NCBI GenBank assembly: GCA_032000125.1
Contig: DAMALH010000004.1
Coordinates: 62,001-126,000 of the forward strand
Reading direction: 5' to 3'
DNA from: Dryocola sp032000125
Lineage (GTDB): Bacteria > Pseudomonadota > Gammaproteobacteria > Enterobacterales > Enterobacteriaceae
DNA: 64,000 nucleotides
In this document: piece after piece, positions 32,815 through 42,207 of the stretch
Layout of the letters: every line of letters begins with the position of its first letter
Position numbering within the stretch: position 1 is the first letter of the stretch
Program-made: the position numbers and the translations under genes
The notes under the pieces: model-generated
What the model was told of the DNA's origin: nothing
The model's input: the letters and a program-made list of their open reading frames with translations, nothing else
The model's database searches: none

Positions 32815-34302
32815 TTAAAGCACGTCTTCCAGCACCCACACGCTCACGCTTCCCCCATTGCAGGTGAATGTTGCGCTGCCGTTTTCATCGGTGGCGATGG
32901 TTTCTTCCCGGTTGCCCAGATAGTCCCGCCAGCTTTTGTTCCCGTAATTTTCACCAAGCTCAAGGGTTTTTTCGCCTTCATCGCCGTTCGAGAGCACGAC
33001 CACGCAGCCTGGATATTCATCCGTGCCGCTGCGGCTGAACGCGATGCAGTTTGGGTGATCGAACCAGAGCGTTTGCACGCCGTGGGCGAAGCGCTCGCGG
33101 GCGTGAATCAGCTCGTCGAGCTGCTCCACTATCGGCATGTCAATGTGATAGGTTTCGCCGTCGCCGCCTTCATCGTCGTAGCTTGCGCCGAAAAGATCGG
33201 GATAAAACACGGAAGGGACGCCATTCTCGCGCAGTAAAATTAAAGCGTAGGCGAGGGGTTTAAACCAGGATTCGACAGGGGCCTCAAGTGCCTGCAGCGG
33301 CTGGGTGTCGTGATTGGCTACCAGCGTCACGGCGTGGAAAGGATCGGCCTCCACCAGCGTGCCGGTGAAGATTTGGCTCATATCGTAATCGCGGCCCTGC
33401 TTTGATGCCTGGTGGAAATTCATCTGTAGCGGCGCATCAAACAGCAGCGTTTTGCCCTCCACCTGAGCGATGTATTCCTGAAGTTTTTCCACGCTGTGCG
33501 ACCAGTATTCCGCCACGATAAACAACGGCGTTTCGGCCACTTCCTGGACGTGCTCTATCCATTCTTTATAGAACCAGGCGGGAATATGTTTGACGGCGTC
33601 AAGCCGAAAACCGTCGCAGTCGGTTTCCTGCATGACCCAGCGCGCCCAGTATTTAATCTCTTCCGTCACCGCGTGGTTGCGGAAGTCGATATTGTTCCCC
33701 ATCAGGTAATCGAAGTTTCCCAGCTCGTCATCCACCTGATCGTTCCAGCCCTCGCCGGTGTAATCATTGATGATTTTAAACACGCCTTCTTCATTGGGAT
33801 TTTCGATATGGTCTACGCCACTAAAGCATTTGTAGTCCCAGATAAAGCGGGAGTATTTGCCGTCTCGCACAGGGAAGGTGTAGCGCGTCCAGGCCTCGCA
33901 CTCAATGGCCTCGTCGTCGATTTCGTTGCGGTTTTCCGCGTTGACGCGGTTAACGCGAATGCGTTCTTTCTCATCCGCGCCCATTTTGTGGTTCACCACG
34001 ACATCCAGCAACACCGCAATGCCGTTATCTTTAAGGGCCCTGATGGCGGCCAGAAGCTGTGTTTTGTCGCCGTATTTGGTGGCGACGCTGCCTTTTTGAT
34101 CGAACTCTCCAAGGTCGAACAGATCGTACACGTCATATCCTACGGAATGGCCCCCCGAGCTGCCTTTATAAGCAGGGGGTAACCAGACCATATTAATACC
34201 GATTTCATTAAGATTGGGGGCCAGCGCTTCAACTTCAGACCACAGCTCACCGCCGCCGGGCGAGTACCAGTGAAAGCATTGCAACAAAGTTGGGTTACGC
34301 AT
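32815..34302 (-). CDS. amyA: Cytoplasmic alpha-amylase AmyA
   Basis: AmyA is the cytoplasmic GH13 alpha-amylase that cuts maltodextrins and glycogen-derived glucans. The ATG at 34302 gives 495 residues, exactly E. coli length, beginning MRNPTLLQCFHWYSPGGGEL; the open frame continues upstream but is not family-like. The four GH13 regions are visible: DVVVNHKMG, DGFRLDAVKHIP (nucleophile Asp near 232), FIVAEYWS (acid Glu near 262) and VANHDTQ (Asp near 328). There is no signal peptide. It sits between the flagellar fliT and the antiporter. Confidence 0.96.
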   Translation of the reverse strand: MRNPTLLQCFHWYSPGGGELWSEVEALAPNLNEIGINMVWLPPAYKGSSGGHSVGYDVYDLFDLGEFDQKGSVATKYGDKTQLLAAIRALKDNGIAVLLDVVVNHKMGADEKERIRVNRVNAENRNEIDDEAIECEAWTRYTFPVRDGKYSRFIWDYKCFSGVDHIENPNEEGVFKIINDYTGEGWNDQVDDELGNFDYLMGNNIDFRNHAVTEEIKYWARWVMQETDCDGFRLDAVKHIPAWFYKEWIEHVQEVAETPLFIVAEYWSHSVEKLQEYIAQVEGKTLLFDAPLQMNFHQASKQGRDYDMSQIFTGTLVEADPFHAVTLVANHDTQPLQALEAPVESWFKPLAYALILLRENGVPSVFYPDLFGASYDDEGGDGETYHIDMPIVEQLDELIHARERFAHGVQTLWFDHPNCIAFSRSGTDEYPGCVVVLSNGDEGEKTLELGENYGNKSWRDYLGNREETIATDENGSATFTCNGGSVSVWVLEDVL

Positions 34303-34396
34303 ATTCAGGTTCCATAAGGCAGGGATCTCAATTATGGATGATATGTCTGAAAATGCCTGGTGCGAAAAAGCTCCGTCTTTGCCGCACCTTAGAGGA

Positions 34397-34771
34397 TCAG
34401 GGGAGGGTGTCCAGCTTGTCCTGCGGCGCCAGAATGTGACCACCCTGTTTGCCGTAGGCGGTTAATACCGATTTTTGGATGGAAGATTGCCCCACCAGCC
34501 TGGCAAGTTCGTCCATGCGCGCCTGCAGCAAAAGCTTAACCTCGCTTTCATTATGCAGGATAGCTCGCAGCATTGGGCGAAGCTGCTCCTGCGTTTGCGT
34601 CGAGGGCTGAGTATCCTGCATGAGTTGAGTCAGTTTATGCACCGCATTAACGTAATCCATTTCACTGGCGATTAATTCGTCCCACAGTTCTTCGCGGGCG
34701 AGGTGCAGCATCATCTTACTTTTATCCAGTAGTTGCTGATAGAGGGTATACAGTTGCGGTGCATGGATCAT
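34397..34771 (-). CDS. fliT: Flagellar chaperone FliT
   Basis: FliT is the export chaperone for FliD and an anti-FlhDC factor. It is 124 residues (121 in E. coli), all-helical, with LYTLYQQLLDKSKMMLHLA and WDELIASEMDYV as family features. Its ATG overlaps the fliS stop by one base. It is the last gene of fliDST. Confidence 0.94.
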   Translation of the reverse strand: MIHAPQLYTLYQQLLDKSKMMLHLAREELWDELIASEMDYVNAVHKLTQLMQDTQPSTQTQEQLRPMLRAILHNESEVKLLLQARMDELARLVGQSSIQKSVLTAYGKQGGHILAPQDKLDTLP

Positions 34772-35181
34772 TAGACTGCGTCCCGAGTGTGGTTAGGTGC
34801 CTGTGCGACCTCTTTCCAGGCGTCCGCAATGTTTTTCAGCAGGTTCTCGACCTCTTCGATCGCGCTGACGTCATTACGTAAATTGGCCTGGAGGAGGCGT
34901 CGTACCATATAGGCATAAAGCGAGTACAGATTCTGAGTCAGTTCATCGCCGCTCTCTTCATCGATCCCGTTTTTTAGCCCGTTCTCAATGATGTTTATGG
35001 CTTTAGAGAGTGAAAGCCCTTTCCCTTCCAGATTACCGTCCTGCAAAAAAAGACGAGCGCGTACTAATGCGCTGAGCGCGCCATCAAACAACATGGTGAC
35101 CAGTTGCTGCTGGCTGGCGCTCATGACCGCGCTTTCAACCCCGATTTTTGCGTAGGCCTGAGTGCCTTTTGCGCCGTACAT
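34771..35181 (-). CDS. fliS: Flagellin chaperone FliS
   Basis: FliS is the cytoplasmic chaperone that binds the C-terminal region of FliC. It is 136 residues, the standard length, with YAKIGVESAVMSASQQQLVTML cut here and the helix LSLSKAINIIENGLKNGID. It lies 17 bases after fliD. Because FliS binds flagellin before export, it may influence access of the glycosylation enzymes encoded downstream of fliC. Confidence 0.95.
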   Translation of the reverse strand: MYGAKGTQAYAKIGVESAVMSASQQQLVTMLFDGALSALVRARLFLQDGNLEGKGLSLSKAINIIENGLKNGIDEESGDELTQNLYSLYAYMVRRLLQANLRNDVSAIEEVENLLKNIADAWKEVAQAPNHTRDAV

Positions 35182-35198
35182 GTCTTCTCCTGAATTAA

Positions 35199-36620
35199 TT
35201 ATTTGTTACTGGAGCTGGTGGATTCGAACTGCTGCGTCAGGTAGCTGCTGGTGGAGTTCAGCGAGTTCATCAGCACGTCCAGTTGGGTAAATTGCGCTTT
35301 GTAACGTGCCATCAACGTGTCGATGCGGTCGCTGGCAGCGTTGTACTGTTTGGTCAGGTTGTTCAGCGTCTTACTTACGCCGTCTTTTGCCGCCTGAATA
35401 ATGCCGGTGGAGGAAAGCCAACTGGTCAGGTTCTTGCCGATAACGGTAGTAATACCGGTGGCTTTACCGTCGCCGACGATCATATCTTTAACCCCGGAAG
35501 CATCTTTTTTAAGCGCGGCTGACAGCTTATCGTCCTCCACTTCTAATTTTCCGGTAGCCGGATCCGAAGTGACGCCAATCTGCGCCAGCGTCTTGAATGA
35601 CGCGCTGCCCGAGGTATTGCTGAGGAGACCTTTTAACTGCGTCTGGATAGTGCGCAGGGTGGTATCACCAAGCAATGCGCCATTGCTGGAATCCTGGTTT
35701 TCTGCGCCGGCATCTACGGCGGTGTATTTGGTTAAGCTGCTGAAGGTATCCTGCAATGCGTTATAGGCGTCGACCCAGGCTTTAACGGCTTTTTCAGCTT
35801 TTGAGGTGTCTTTAGTGATGGTCAGCGTCTGGTTGCCGGTAGTGACATCGTTCAGATTAAGGGTGATGTCTTCCAGCGCATTGCTGATGGTGTTGCTGCT
35901 GTTTTCGATATCAACGTTGTTAACTTTTAATTTGGCATTCTGCGCGGTAACGCTCTCTTCCATGCCGTTGCTTGCGTCACCGCTGGTGCCGTTATAGCCC
36001 ATAAAGGCCTGCAGGGCGCTGTCGCTGTCGGCGCTAAAGCTCAGGGACATAGCATTATCGCTGCCGGTATCGTTAGCGGTAACGGACAGACGGTACTCGC
36101 CGTTACCGACGTTGATAATACTGGCGCTGACGCCAGCTTTGGCGTTATTGATGGCGTCGCGTATGCCGGTCAGGGATGAGTTGGCCGCGCTGATATTAAT
36201 GGTTACCGGTTTTTTATCGCCGCCCTGCTGGATGGTTAGCACGCTGTCGCCGGTGGCGATAGCCGCTTTGCTGTCGGTCTGCGTGTTTTTGGTGGTCAGC
36301 GTCTGCGCCTGCGCTAGCTGAGAAACGCTAATAGTATATTTCCCGGCAATGGCGCTGCCGGTAGTGGTGGCGCTGAAAGCCGTGCTGCTGCTGGTTGTTG
36401 ACGTGGCGGTAAATAAGTCGGCTTTATTCAGAGCGGTGTTGGCGGTCTGGAAGGTTTCCAGCGCGCTTTTCAGGGTGCCGTAAGCGCTCAGTTTGGCGGT
36501 AAAGGAAGTCTGCTGGGCCGAAATGGGTTTTAGCGTGGACTTTTCCGCCGCTTCCAGGCTGTCCAGGATGCTGCTCAGATCCAGGCCCGACCCGACTCCC
36601 AGCGTTGAAATACTAGCCAT
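35199..36620 (-). CDS. fliD: Filament cap protein FliD
   Basis: FliD is the pentameric filament cap that folds exported flagellin. It is 473 residues (468 in E. coli). The N-terminal coil region MASISTLGVGSGLDLSSIL (split) and C-terminal helix RYKAQFTQLDVLMNSLNSTS are conserved, while the surface-exposed middle domain is Thr/Ser-rich and diverged. It is driven by the sigma-28 promoter at 36663-36689. Confidence 0.96.
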   Translation of the reverse strand: MASISTLGVGSGLDLSSILDSLEAAEKSTLKPISAQQTSFTAKLSAYGTLKSALETFQTANTALNKADLFTATSTTSSSTAFSATTTGSAIAGKYTISVSQLAQAQTLTTKNTQTDSKAAIATGDSVLTIQQGGDKKPVTINISAANSSLTGIRDAINNAKAGVSASIINVGNGEYRLSVTANDTGSDNAMSLSFSADSDSALQAFMGYNGTSGDASNGMEESVTAQNAKLKVNNVDIENSSNTISNALEDITLNLNDVTTGNQTLTITKDTSKAEKAVKAWVDAYNALQDTFSSLTKYTAVDAGAENQDSSNGALLGDTTLRTIQTQLKGLLSNTSGSASFKTLAQIGVTSDPATGKLEVEDDKLSAALKKDASGVKDMIVGDGKATGITTVIGKNLTSWLSSTGIIQAAKDGVSKTLNNLTKQYNAASDRIDTLMARYKAQFTQLDVLMNSLNSTSSYLTQQFESTSSSNK

Positions 36621-36662
36621 ATAAATTCCTTATTGTATCGACGCGTAAAATGAATACCGGGA

Positions 36663-36689
36663 TTATCGGCCTGAATAGGGCAAAGTTTA
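36663..36689 (-). promoter_or_regulatory. Sigma-28 promoter of fliD
   Basis: Read on the minus strand, TAAACTTT, 11 bases, GCCGATAA matches the FliA (sigma-28) consensus almost perfectly. It lies about 43 bp upstream of the fliD start. Confidence 0.9.
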
Positions 36690-36781
36690 CGGTTAATTTC
36701 TTTTTTTTAATGGCGAGAATAGCGGCAAGGGGAAAGAGTATTTCCGGCGCTAAAAATTATTCGTGCCGGCGAAAAAAATGC

Positions 36782-36808
36782 TAAAGGTTGCGAGTGACCA
36801 GACGATAA
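36782..36808 (+). promoter_or_regulatory. Sigma-28 promoter of fliC
   Basis: TAAAGGTT (36782-36789), 11 bases, GACGATAA (36801-36808) match the FliA consensus TAAAGTTT-N11-GCCGATAA with two changes. The leader to fliC is about 75 bases. Confidence 0.9.
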
Positions 36809-36885
36809 CAGGTTTAACGGCGACGAAGCCGAGGGGTGGAAGCCCAATCACGTAAACCGTAGATTTGAACACAGGAAACTAAATC

Positions 36886-38406
36886 ATGGCACAAGTCATT
36901 AATACCAACAGCCTCTCGCTGATCACTCAGAACAACATCAACAAGAACCAGTCTGCTCTGTCTTCTTCTATCGAGCGTCTGTCTTCTGGTCTGCGTATCA
37001 ACAGCGCTAAAGATGATGCTGCGGGCCAGGCTATCGCTAACCGCTTCACGTCTAACATCAAAGGTCTGACTCAGGCTGCACGTAACGCTAACGACGGTAT
37101 CTCTCTGGCGCAGACCACTGAAGGCGCGCTGTCAGAAATCAACAACAACTTACAGCGTGTTCGTGAACTGACCGTGCAGGCGACTACCGGTACTAACTCC
37201 GATTCCGACCTGTCTTCTATCCAGGACGAAATCAAATCCCGTCTGTCTGAAATTGACCGCGTATCCGGCCAGACCCAGTTTAACGGCGTGAACGTGCTGG
37301 CAAAAGACGGCAAAATGAACATCCAGGTTGGCGCGAACGACGGCCAGACTATCACCATCGACCTGCAGAAAATCGATTCTTCTACCCTGGGCCTGTCTGG
37401 CTTTGACGTTTCTACTAAAGCAAATATTTCTACTGCAGCGGTAACTGCTGGTGGGACCACAACCACTACTTATGCTGACAGTGCAATTGATATTGATACT
37501 ACAACTAAAGTTGCAGGTATTGCCGCTGATGCTACGGTAGGTGCCGTTTCGTTTGATAACACAACTGGGAAATATTACGCGGCAATTACAAGTGCTGCTG
37601 ATAACACCCTTGATGGTAACTATGAAATCCATGTGGATGCCGCTGGTGCAGTTACCGCTGCTGCTGCTGATAAGCAAGCCGGTGCGTTGCCTGGAACTGC
37701 TTCCGCACTCGCATCTGGTAAAGTACAAACTGCAACCACCACCACTACTCCTGGCACCGCTGTTGATGTTACTGCAGCTAAAACTACTCTTACTGCCGCA
37801 GGCGTTGATACAACCGACCTTAAGCTGGTTAAGCTGTCCTCAACTGATTCTGACGGTAAAATTACAGACGCTGGTTATGGCTTGCAGAATGCGAAAGGCG
37901 ACATTTACGCAACGGATTATGATGGCGCTGACGCGGCTACTGCCACTGCAACAACCATCGATTATACCGATGCTTCAGGTACTGCAGTAACTGGTGCCGC
38001 TGTTAAGCTGGGCGGTTCCGACGGTAAAACCGGCCTGGTAACCGTTGACGGCAAGAACTACAAAGCATCCGATCTGAGTGGTAAAGACCTTTCTGATAAA
38101 ACCAATACGGTTAAATCTGTAGCTGATAACTCTAAACCGCTGGCGGCACTGGATGACGCTATCGCTCAGGTAGACAAATTCCGTTCTTCCCTGGGTGCGG
38201 TACAGAACCAGCTGGATTCTGCGGTAACTAACCTGAACAACACCACTACCAACCTGTCTGAAGCGCAGTCCCGTATTCAGGATGCCGACTATGCGACCGA
38301 AGTGTCCAACATGTCTAAAGCGCAGATCATTCAGCAGGCCGGTAACTCAGTGCTGTCCAAAGCAAACCAGGTTCCACAGCAGGTTCTGTCTCTGCTGCAG
38401 GGCTAA
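36886..38406 (+). CDS. fliC: Flagellin FliC
   Basis: This is the flagellar filament subunit, 506 residues. The D0/D1 ends are conserved (MAQVINTNSLSLITQNNINK and SRIQDADYATEVSNMSKAQI), while residues about 180-400 form a variable surface domain very rich in Ala, Thr, Asp and Gly and built from short Thr-Thr and Ala-Ala runs. This domain offers many Ser/Thr sites for O-linked glycans. DNA of the central part uses different codons from the ends, as expected of a recombining antigen. AGGAAA precedes the ATG, and a strong terminator follows. The adjacent accessory island probably modifies this protein. Confidence 0.97.
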   Translation: MAQVINTNSLSLITQNNINKNQSALSSSIERLSSGLRINSAKDDAAGQAIANRFTSNIKGLTQAARNANDGISLAQTTEGALSEINNNLQRVRELTVQATTGTNSDSDLSSIQDEIKSRLSEIDRVSGQTQFNGVNVLAKDGKMNIQVGANDGQTITIDLQKIDSSTLGLSGFDVSTKANISTAAVTAGGTTTTTYADSAIDIDTTTKVAGIAADATVGAVSFDNTTGKYYAAITSAADNTLDGNYEIHVDAAGAVTAAAADKQAGALPGTASALASGKVQTATTTTTPGTAVDVTAAKTTLTAAGVDTTDLKLVKLSSTDSDGKITDAGYGLQNAKGDIYATDYDGADAATATATTIDYTDASGTAVTGAAVKLGGSDGKTGLVTVDGKNYKASDLSGKDLSDKTNTVKSVADNSKPLAALDDAIAQVDKFRSSLGAVQNQLDSAVTNLNNTTTNLSEAQSRIQDADYATEVSNMSKAQIIQQAGNSVLSKANQVPQQVLSLLQG

Positions 38407-38448
38407 TCGCCTTCTGCCTGACCATAATCGTCAGCAGCCTGTTTATGC

Positions 38449-38478
38449 AAACCAACCCTCAGGGGTTGGTTTTTTTTT
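38449..38478 (+). terminator. fliC terminator
   Basis: A ten-base stem (AAACCAACCC/GGGTTGGTTT, loop TCAG) runs into nine T residues, about 40 bases after the fliC stop. Confidence 0.93.
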
Positions 38479-38647
38479 ATCTGTGCCGGGTCGGCATAAG
38501 TCGTATTACCAATTCTGCCTCCGGGCCCCGGCACTTAAGGCATTGCTGGAATTGGCTTCGCGAGTGAAGGGTTATTCCAAATTTGGCAGAAGTGCTCCTG
38601 TGTTATCGTAAATCTGATTTACTTCTTGATGAATACAGGACATTTCA

Positions 38648-41600
38648 GTGACAACTGACGTAAAAGAACCGGAGGCAACGCCTGTGGCAACGGCTGAAGA
38701 CGCCGTGCTGCCGCTTAATGGCCACGCCTCTCCCCAGCATTTACGCGCGGTGGCGCAAATGTATGGCATGGACGCTCCTGTTCTTGAAACGGCTCGGGTA
38801 TTAGTACTGGGATGTGACACGGGGGCCAATCTGATACCGTTCTGTGCTGCCTGGCCCGGCGCAAGCGCCATAGGCATAGATATTGATATGCAGGCTATTG
38901 CTCAGGGACAAGGGTTCATTGAGCGCGGCGGAATCGCTAATCTGCAGCTTTATTGTGTACAGCTGGATGAACTGCTGGGCGTTTCACCCGGCAAGCAGGA
39001 CTACATTATTTTACAGGGCGTGTTTACGCTGCTGGATAATGCCACGCGCGAGGCCGTACTGGCCTGGTGCCGTCAGCATTTGAGCGAGAACGGGGTCATT
39101 GCCCTGCAGTGGCCCTGCTATCCGGGGGCGCGTAATGAAGAAAGCCTGCGGGACGCCATGCTGTTACACAGCAGCCTGGTAACGAGCGAAGAAGAGAAAA
39201 TAAGCAGCGCCAGAGCAGCGGCCACCTGGCTCAAGCTGGGCATGTCGGAAAATAATCCACTGCACGCAAGCCTTCAGCCCCTGCTTCAGGGAATGGATAA
39301 ACAAAGCGACACGCTTGTGGCGTTGAGATACCTGTCGGGACTGAATGAAGCTTCCTGGCTGGTTGATTTTAATGCTCTGGCTGAGCGCACTGGGCTAACT
39401 TACCTTGGGGACGCTGAGCCATGGACGGAGGTTTCTTCCTTCTACGGGACGACCGTGGCGCAGCTTCACCAGGTTATTTGCCCCCATGCTAATAAAGTGC
39501 TTCACCAGCAGTATCTTGATTTTGCTGTAAACCGTCAGCAGCGCTTCAGCCTGCTGGTGGGGGAACAGCATAAAGCCTCTGTGCTGCCATTGCCTGAAAA
39601 ACAAAGGCTAAAAGCCTTAAGCTGGGCGAGCAATTTCAAGCGGTTATTCGATCCGCAACAAAAACCGTTAAATGCGGTTATCACGCCGGGCGGGGAGGTG
39701 ATGAGTACCGATCATCCGTTAACGCTGCGCGTTCTGGATACGCTAGCGGAGGCCTGGCCGCTAAGTCTCTCCTTTACTCAACTGGTGTTTCATACCGCAC
39801 TGCCGGAAGAGAAGAACGATAACCACGCTGATAATGTCCTGAACGTCCTGTGGTCGCTATTTCTTAAAGGCTCAAAGGCGCTGTTTTACTGTCTGGGAGC
39901 CTGTCCTTATAGCCAGAGCACCAACAAGGTTCTCCTTCCTCTGCCGGGATTGGCTGCGTTGAGCGAGCCGCGGCAGTCGCCGCGTCTGGGATTTAACTAC
40001 TGGCATCAGGCCGTTGCGCTGACCGAGGAGGAACATCAGCTTATTGCTCGTGGGGTGCTACACTGCGACGTTAATAACCTGAAGATAATGGATATCCTGC
40101 ATCGTAAAGGATGCATCACAGGCTCAACGCACGCATGGCGTAACCATCTGCAGCAGGTTATCGCTTTACAACCCGATGCAGATAGCATGCACTTTATTAA
40201 CAGCCTGATGTTCTTTACGTATTTTGGTATGGAAGAGGCATTTCGCATCCCTGATGCGATAAATAAGGGCGCCTGTGTCCACAAGAACTACCCCGGTACC
40301 TCGGCATATAAAAAGCCACATAAGCGGTTCAGTAAAAAAATTTACCATCTGGTCGCACAAGGTAATACGGCGATCGCCCTAGAGCTTGCCGCAAAGTTTC
40401 GCAATGAGCAGCCGGAGAATCCGCATGCCTGGTATAACCATGCGCTTATTCTTTCCCAGCAACATCGCGATGGTGAGGCATTACGCGATCTTGCTAAAGC
40501 TATCTCTCTTGAATCGACACAGTGGGAATTTTATTCTGAGTATGCTTGTCGGCTCTGGAAAATACGACATCCGTGGTTTGCCGAAAAAATCGCCCGCTAT
40601 TGCCTGCGTTTTAATAGCAAAAGCGCCGAGTTGTGGTCACTGCTTTGCTCATTAAATAAGGACAGAGCCAATCTGGACCTTGCGGAGAAGTGTGCGCGAA
40701 AAGCGTTGGCGATTAATCCAATGCATACCACCGTTTTGTCAAACCTTGGCATTGTGCTCAGCAATCGATCGAATCCGGAAGAGGCTATTTCCTGGCTGCG
40801 CAAAGCCTGTGAAAGCTCACCAAACGATTTTGTCTGTTTTACTAATTATTTATTTGAGTTGCTACATTCACCAACGGTAAGCGCAGAGTTTGTCTTTGCC
40901 GAGCATCAACGCTATGGGCGTATGGTAACGCGCTGGGCAGAACAGCAGGGCGGAATATTTAAGCTTGCAAATGACAAAGACCATTTTCGACGCCTGCGGG
41001 TGGGTTTTGTTTCCGGCGACCTTGGGCTACATGCGGTCTCTAATTTTATACAGCCGATCTGGAATGCTTTGGATCCTGAGCAATTTATGCTGTATGCCTA
41101 TGCCACCAAAATCAGCAATGACCCTGTCATGCATCAGCTTCGGGAAAAAGCCGCCGTCTGGTGCGAGGCGGAAAGCCTGGGCTCACCCGAGCTGGCAAAG
41201 CGTATTCACCAGGATGAAATCGATATCCTTATCGACCTGTCGGGACACACCGCCTATAACAGGCTGCCAGCTTTTGGGTTGAAGCCTGCGCCCATCACTA
41301 TGTCTTTTATCGGCTACCTTGGCACCACCGGCCTGACGGAAATGGATTACTACCTGTTACACGATAAGTTGGCAAAGCCGGGAGAAATGGATAATCAGTT
41401 CACCGAAGCGCTTATCTATTTACCTTTTAACCAGCAGTTTTCGCTTTTTTATGATGTACCAGAGGTGAATGCCGCGCCAGCTATCAGCAATCAGATCTTT
41501 ACGTTTGGCAGTTTTAATCGCCCGAACAAAATTAACGACGCGGTATTAACCTGTTGGGCTGAGGTTCTCAGACGCTGTGAAAATTCGCGCATGCTAATCG

Positions 41601-42124
41601 GTGGACTGAATGATGAAGTCATCGAGAAATATACCGCCCGTTTTGCCGAGCTGGGTATTGCCGACTCACGGCTTATTATGCGCAAGCGATCGAATATGCT
41701 GGAATATATGCAGATGCATGCCGAAGTGGATTTATTACTTGATACCTTCCCGTATCCGTCAGGCACAACCGCTAATTATGGTTTACAAATGGGCGTTCCT
41801 ACACTGACGCTTGCCGGAGAAACGCCGATAACCTGCCAGGGAGCGGCGGGTATGCGCCAGTTCGGCCTTGATGAGTTCGTGGCCTATTCACGCGAGGAAT
41901 ATATTTCACGCGCGGTAGAGATTGCCGGAGATGCACAGGCGCTGAACGCCATTCGCCTGACGCTAAGAGACCGAATTGCCCGTCAGAGCAGTAAAGATGA
42001 TGGTAACCCAGCAGTGTATCTGGAAGCCGCCTTGCGTGAAGCGTGGCGGCGCTACTGTCGTGGTGATGCCGTCACCAGCTTCAGCGCTGAAAAATATGTT
42101 GCGGGCGAAAAGAAAACTGCATGA
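38648..42124 (+). CDS. Methyltransferase-TPR-OGT fusion, probable flagellin glycosyltransferase
   Basis: This 1158-residue cytoplasmic protein joins three parts. Residues about 45-200 form a SAM methyltransferase fold with motif I VLVLGCDTGA at 51-60, followed to about 500 by a region like methyltransferase-regulatory domains. Residues about 565-715 contain tetratricopeptide repeats (WYNHALILSQQHRDGEALRD; NLGIVLSNRSNPEEAISWLR). From about 780 to 1135 lies a SPINDLY/O-GlcNAc-transferase-type (GT41) catalytic domain: LRVGFVSGDLG, DLSGHTAYNRL, SFIGYLGTTG and DTFPYPSGTTANYGLQMGVP. The inferred role is O-glycosyl transfer to Ser/Thr of FliC. The GTG start has AGGA seven bases upstream. It follows fliC directly; the fliC terminator means it needs its own promoter or read-through. 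Confidence 0.88.
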   Translation: MTTDVKEPEATPVATAEDAVLPLNGHASPQHLRAVAQMYGMDAPVLETARVLVLGCDTGANLIPFCAAWPGASAIGIDIDMQAIAQGQGFIERGGIANLQLYCVQLDELLGVSPGKQDYIILQGVFTLLDNATREAVLAWCRQHLSENGVIALQWPCYPGARNEESLRDAMLLHSSLVTSEEEKISSARAAATWLKLGMSENNPLHASLQPLLQGMDKQSDTLVALRYLSGLNEASWLVDFNALAERTGLTYLGDAEPWTEVSSFYGTTVAQLHQVICPHANKVLHQQYLDFAVNRQQRFSLLVGEQHKASVLPLPEKQRLKALSWASNFKRLFDPQQKPLNAVITPGGEVMSTDHPLTLRVLDTLAEAWPLSLSFTQLVFHTALPEEKNDNHADNVLNVLWSLFLKGSKALFYCLGACPYSQSTNKVLLPLPGLAALSEPRQSPRLGFNYWHQAVALTEEEHQLIARGVLHCDVNNLKIMDILHRKGCITGSTHAWRNHLQQVIALQPDADSMHFINSLMFFTYFGMEEAFRIPDAINKGACVHKNYPGTSAYKKPHKRFSKKIYHLVAQGNTAIALELAAKFRNEQPENPHAWYNHALILSQQHRDGEALRDLAKAISLESTQWEFYSEYACRLWKIRHPWFAEKIARYCLRFNSKSAELWSLLCSLNKDRANLDLAEKCARKALAINPMHTTVLSNLGIVLSNRSNPEEAISWLRKACESSPNDFVCFTNYLFELLHSPTVSAEFVFAEHQRYGRMVTRWAEQQGGIFKLANDKDHFRRLRVGFVSGDLGLHAVSNFIQPIWNALDPEQFMLYAYATKISNDPVMHQLREKAAVWCEAESLGSPELAKRIHQDEIDILIDLSGHTAYNRLPAFGLKPAPITMSFIGYLGTTGLTEMDYYLLHDKLAKPGEMDNQFTEALIYLPFNQQFSLFYDVPEVNAAPAISNQIFTFGSFNRPNKINDAVLTCWAEVLRRCENSRMLIGGLNDEVIEKYTARFAELGIADSRLIMRKRSNMLEYMQMHAEVDLLLDTFPYPSGTTANYGLQMGVPTLTLAGETPITCQGAAGMRQFGLDEFVAYSREEYISRAVEIAGDAQALNAIRLTLRDRIARQSSKDDGNPAVYLEAALREAWRRYCRGDAVTSFSAEKYVAGEKKTA

Positions 42125-42207
42125 CACGTTATTTTGTAATTTAAAGCTGTGGTTTCGCTGAGCGATAATAATTAATTTATCGCATGGCGGTACTCTCTGG
42201 AGCTGCT

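Noticed and set aside
36621..36885. Possible invertible phase-variation switch
   Set aside because: No recombinase gene and no inverted repeats of hix type were seen; the region is explained by two sigma-28 promoters.
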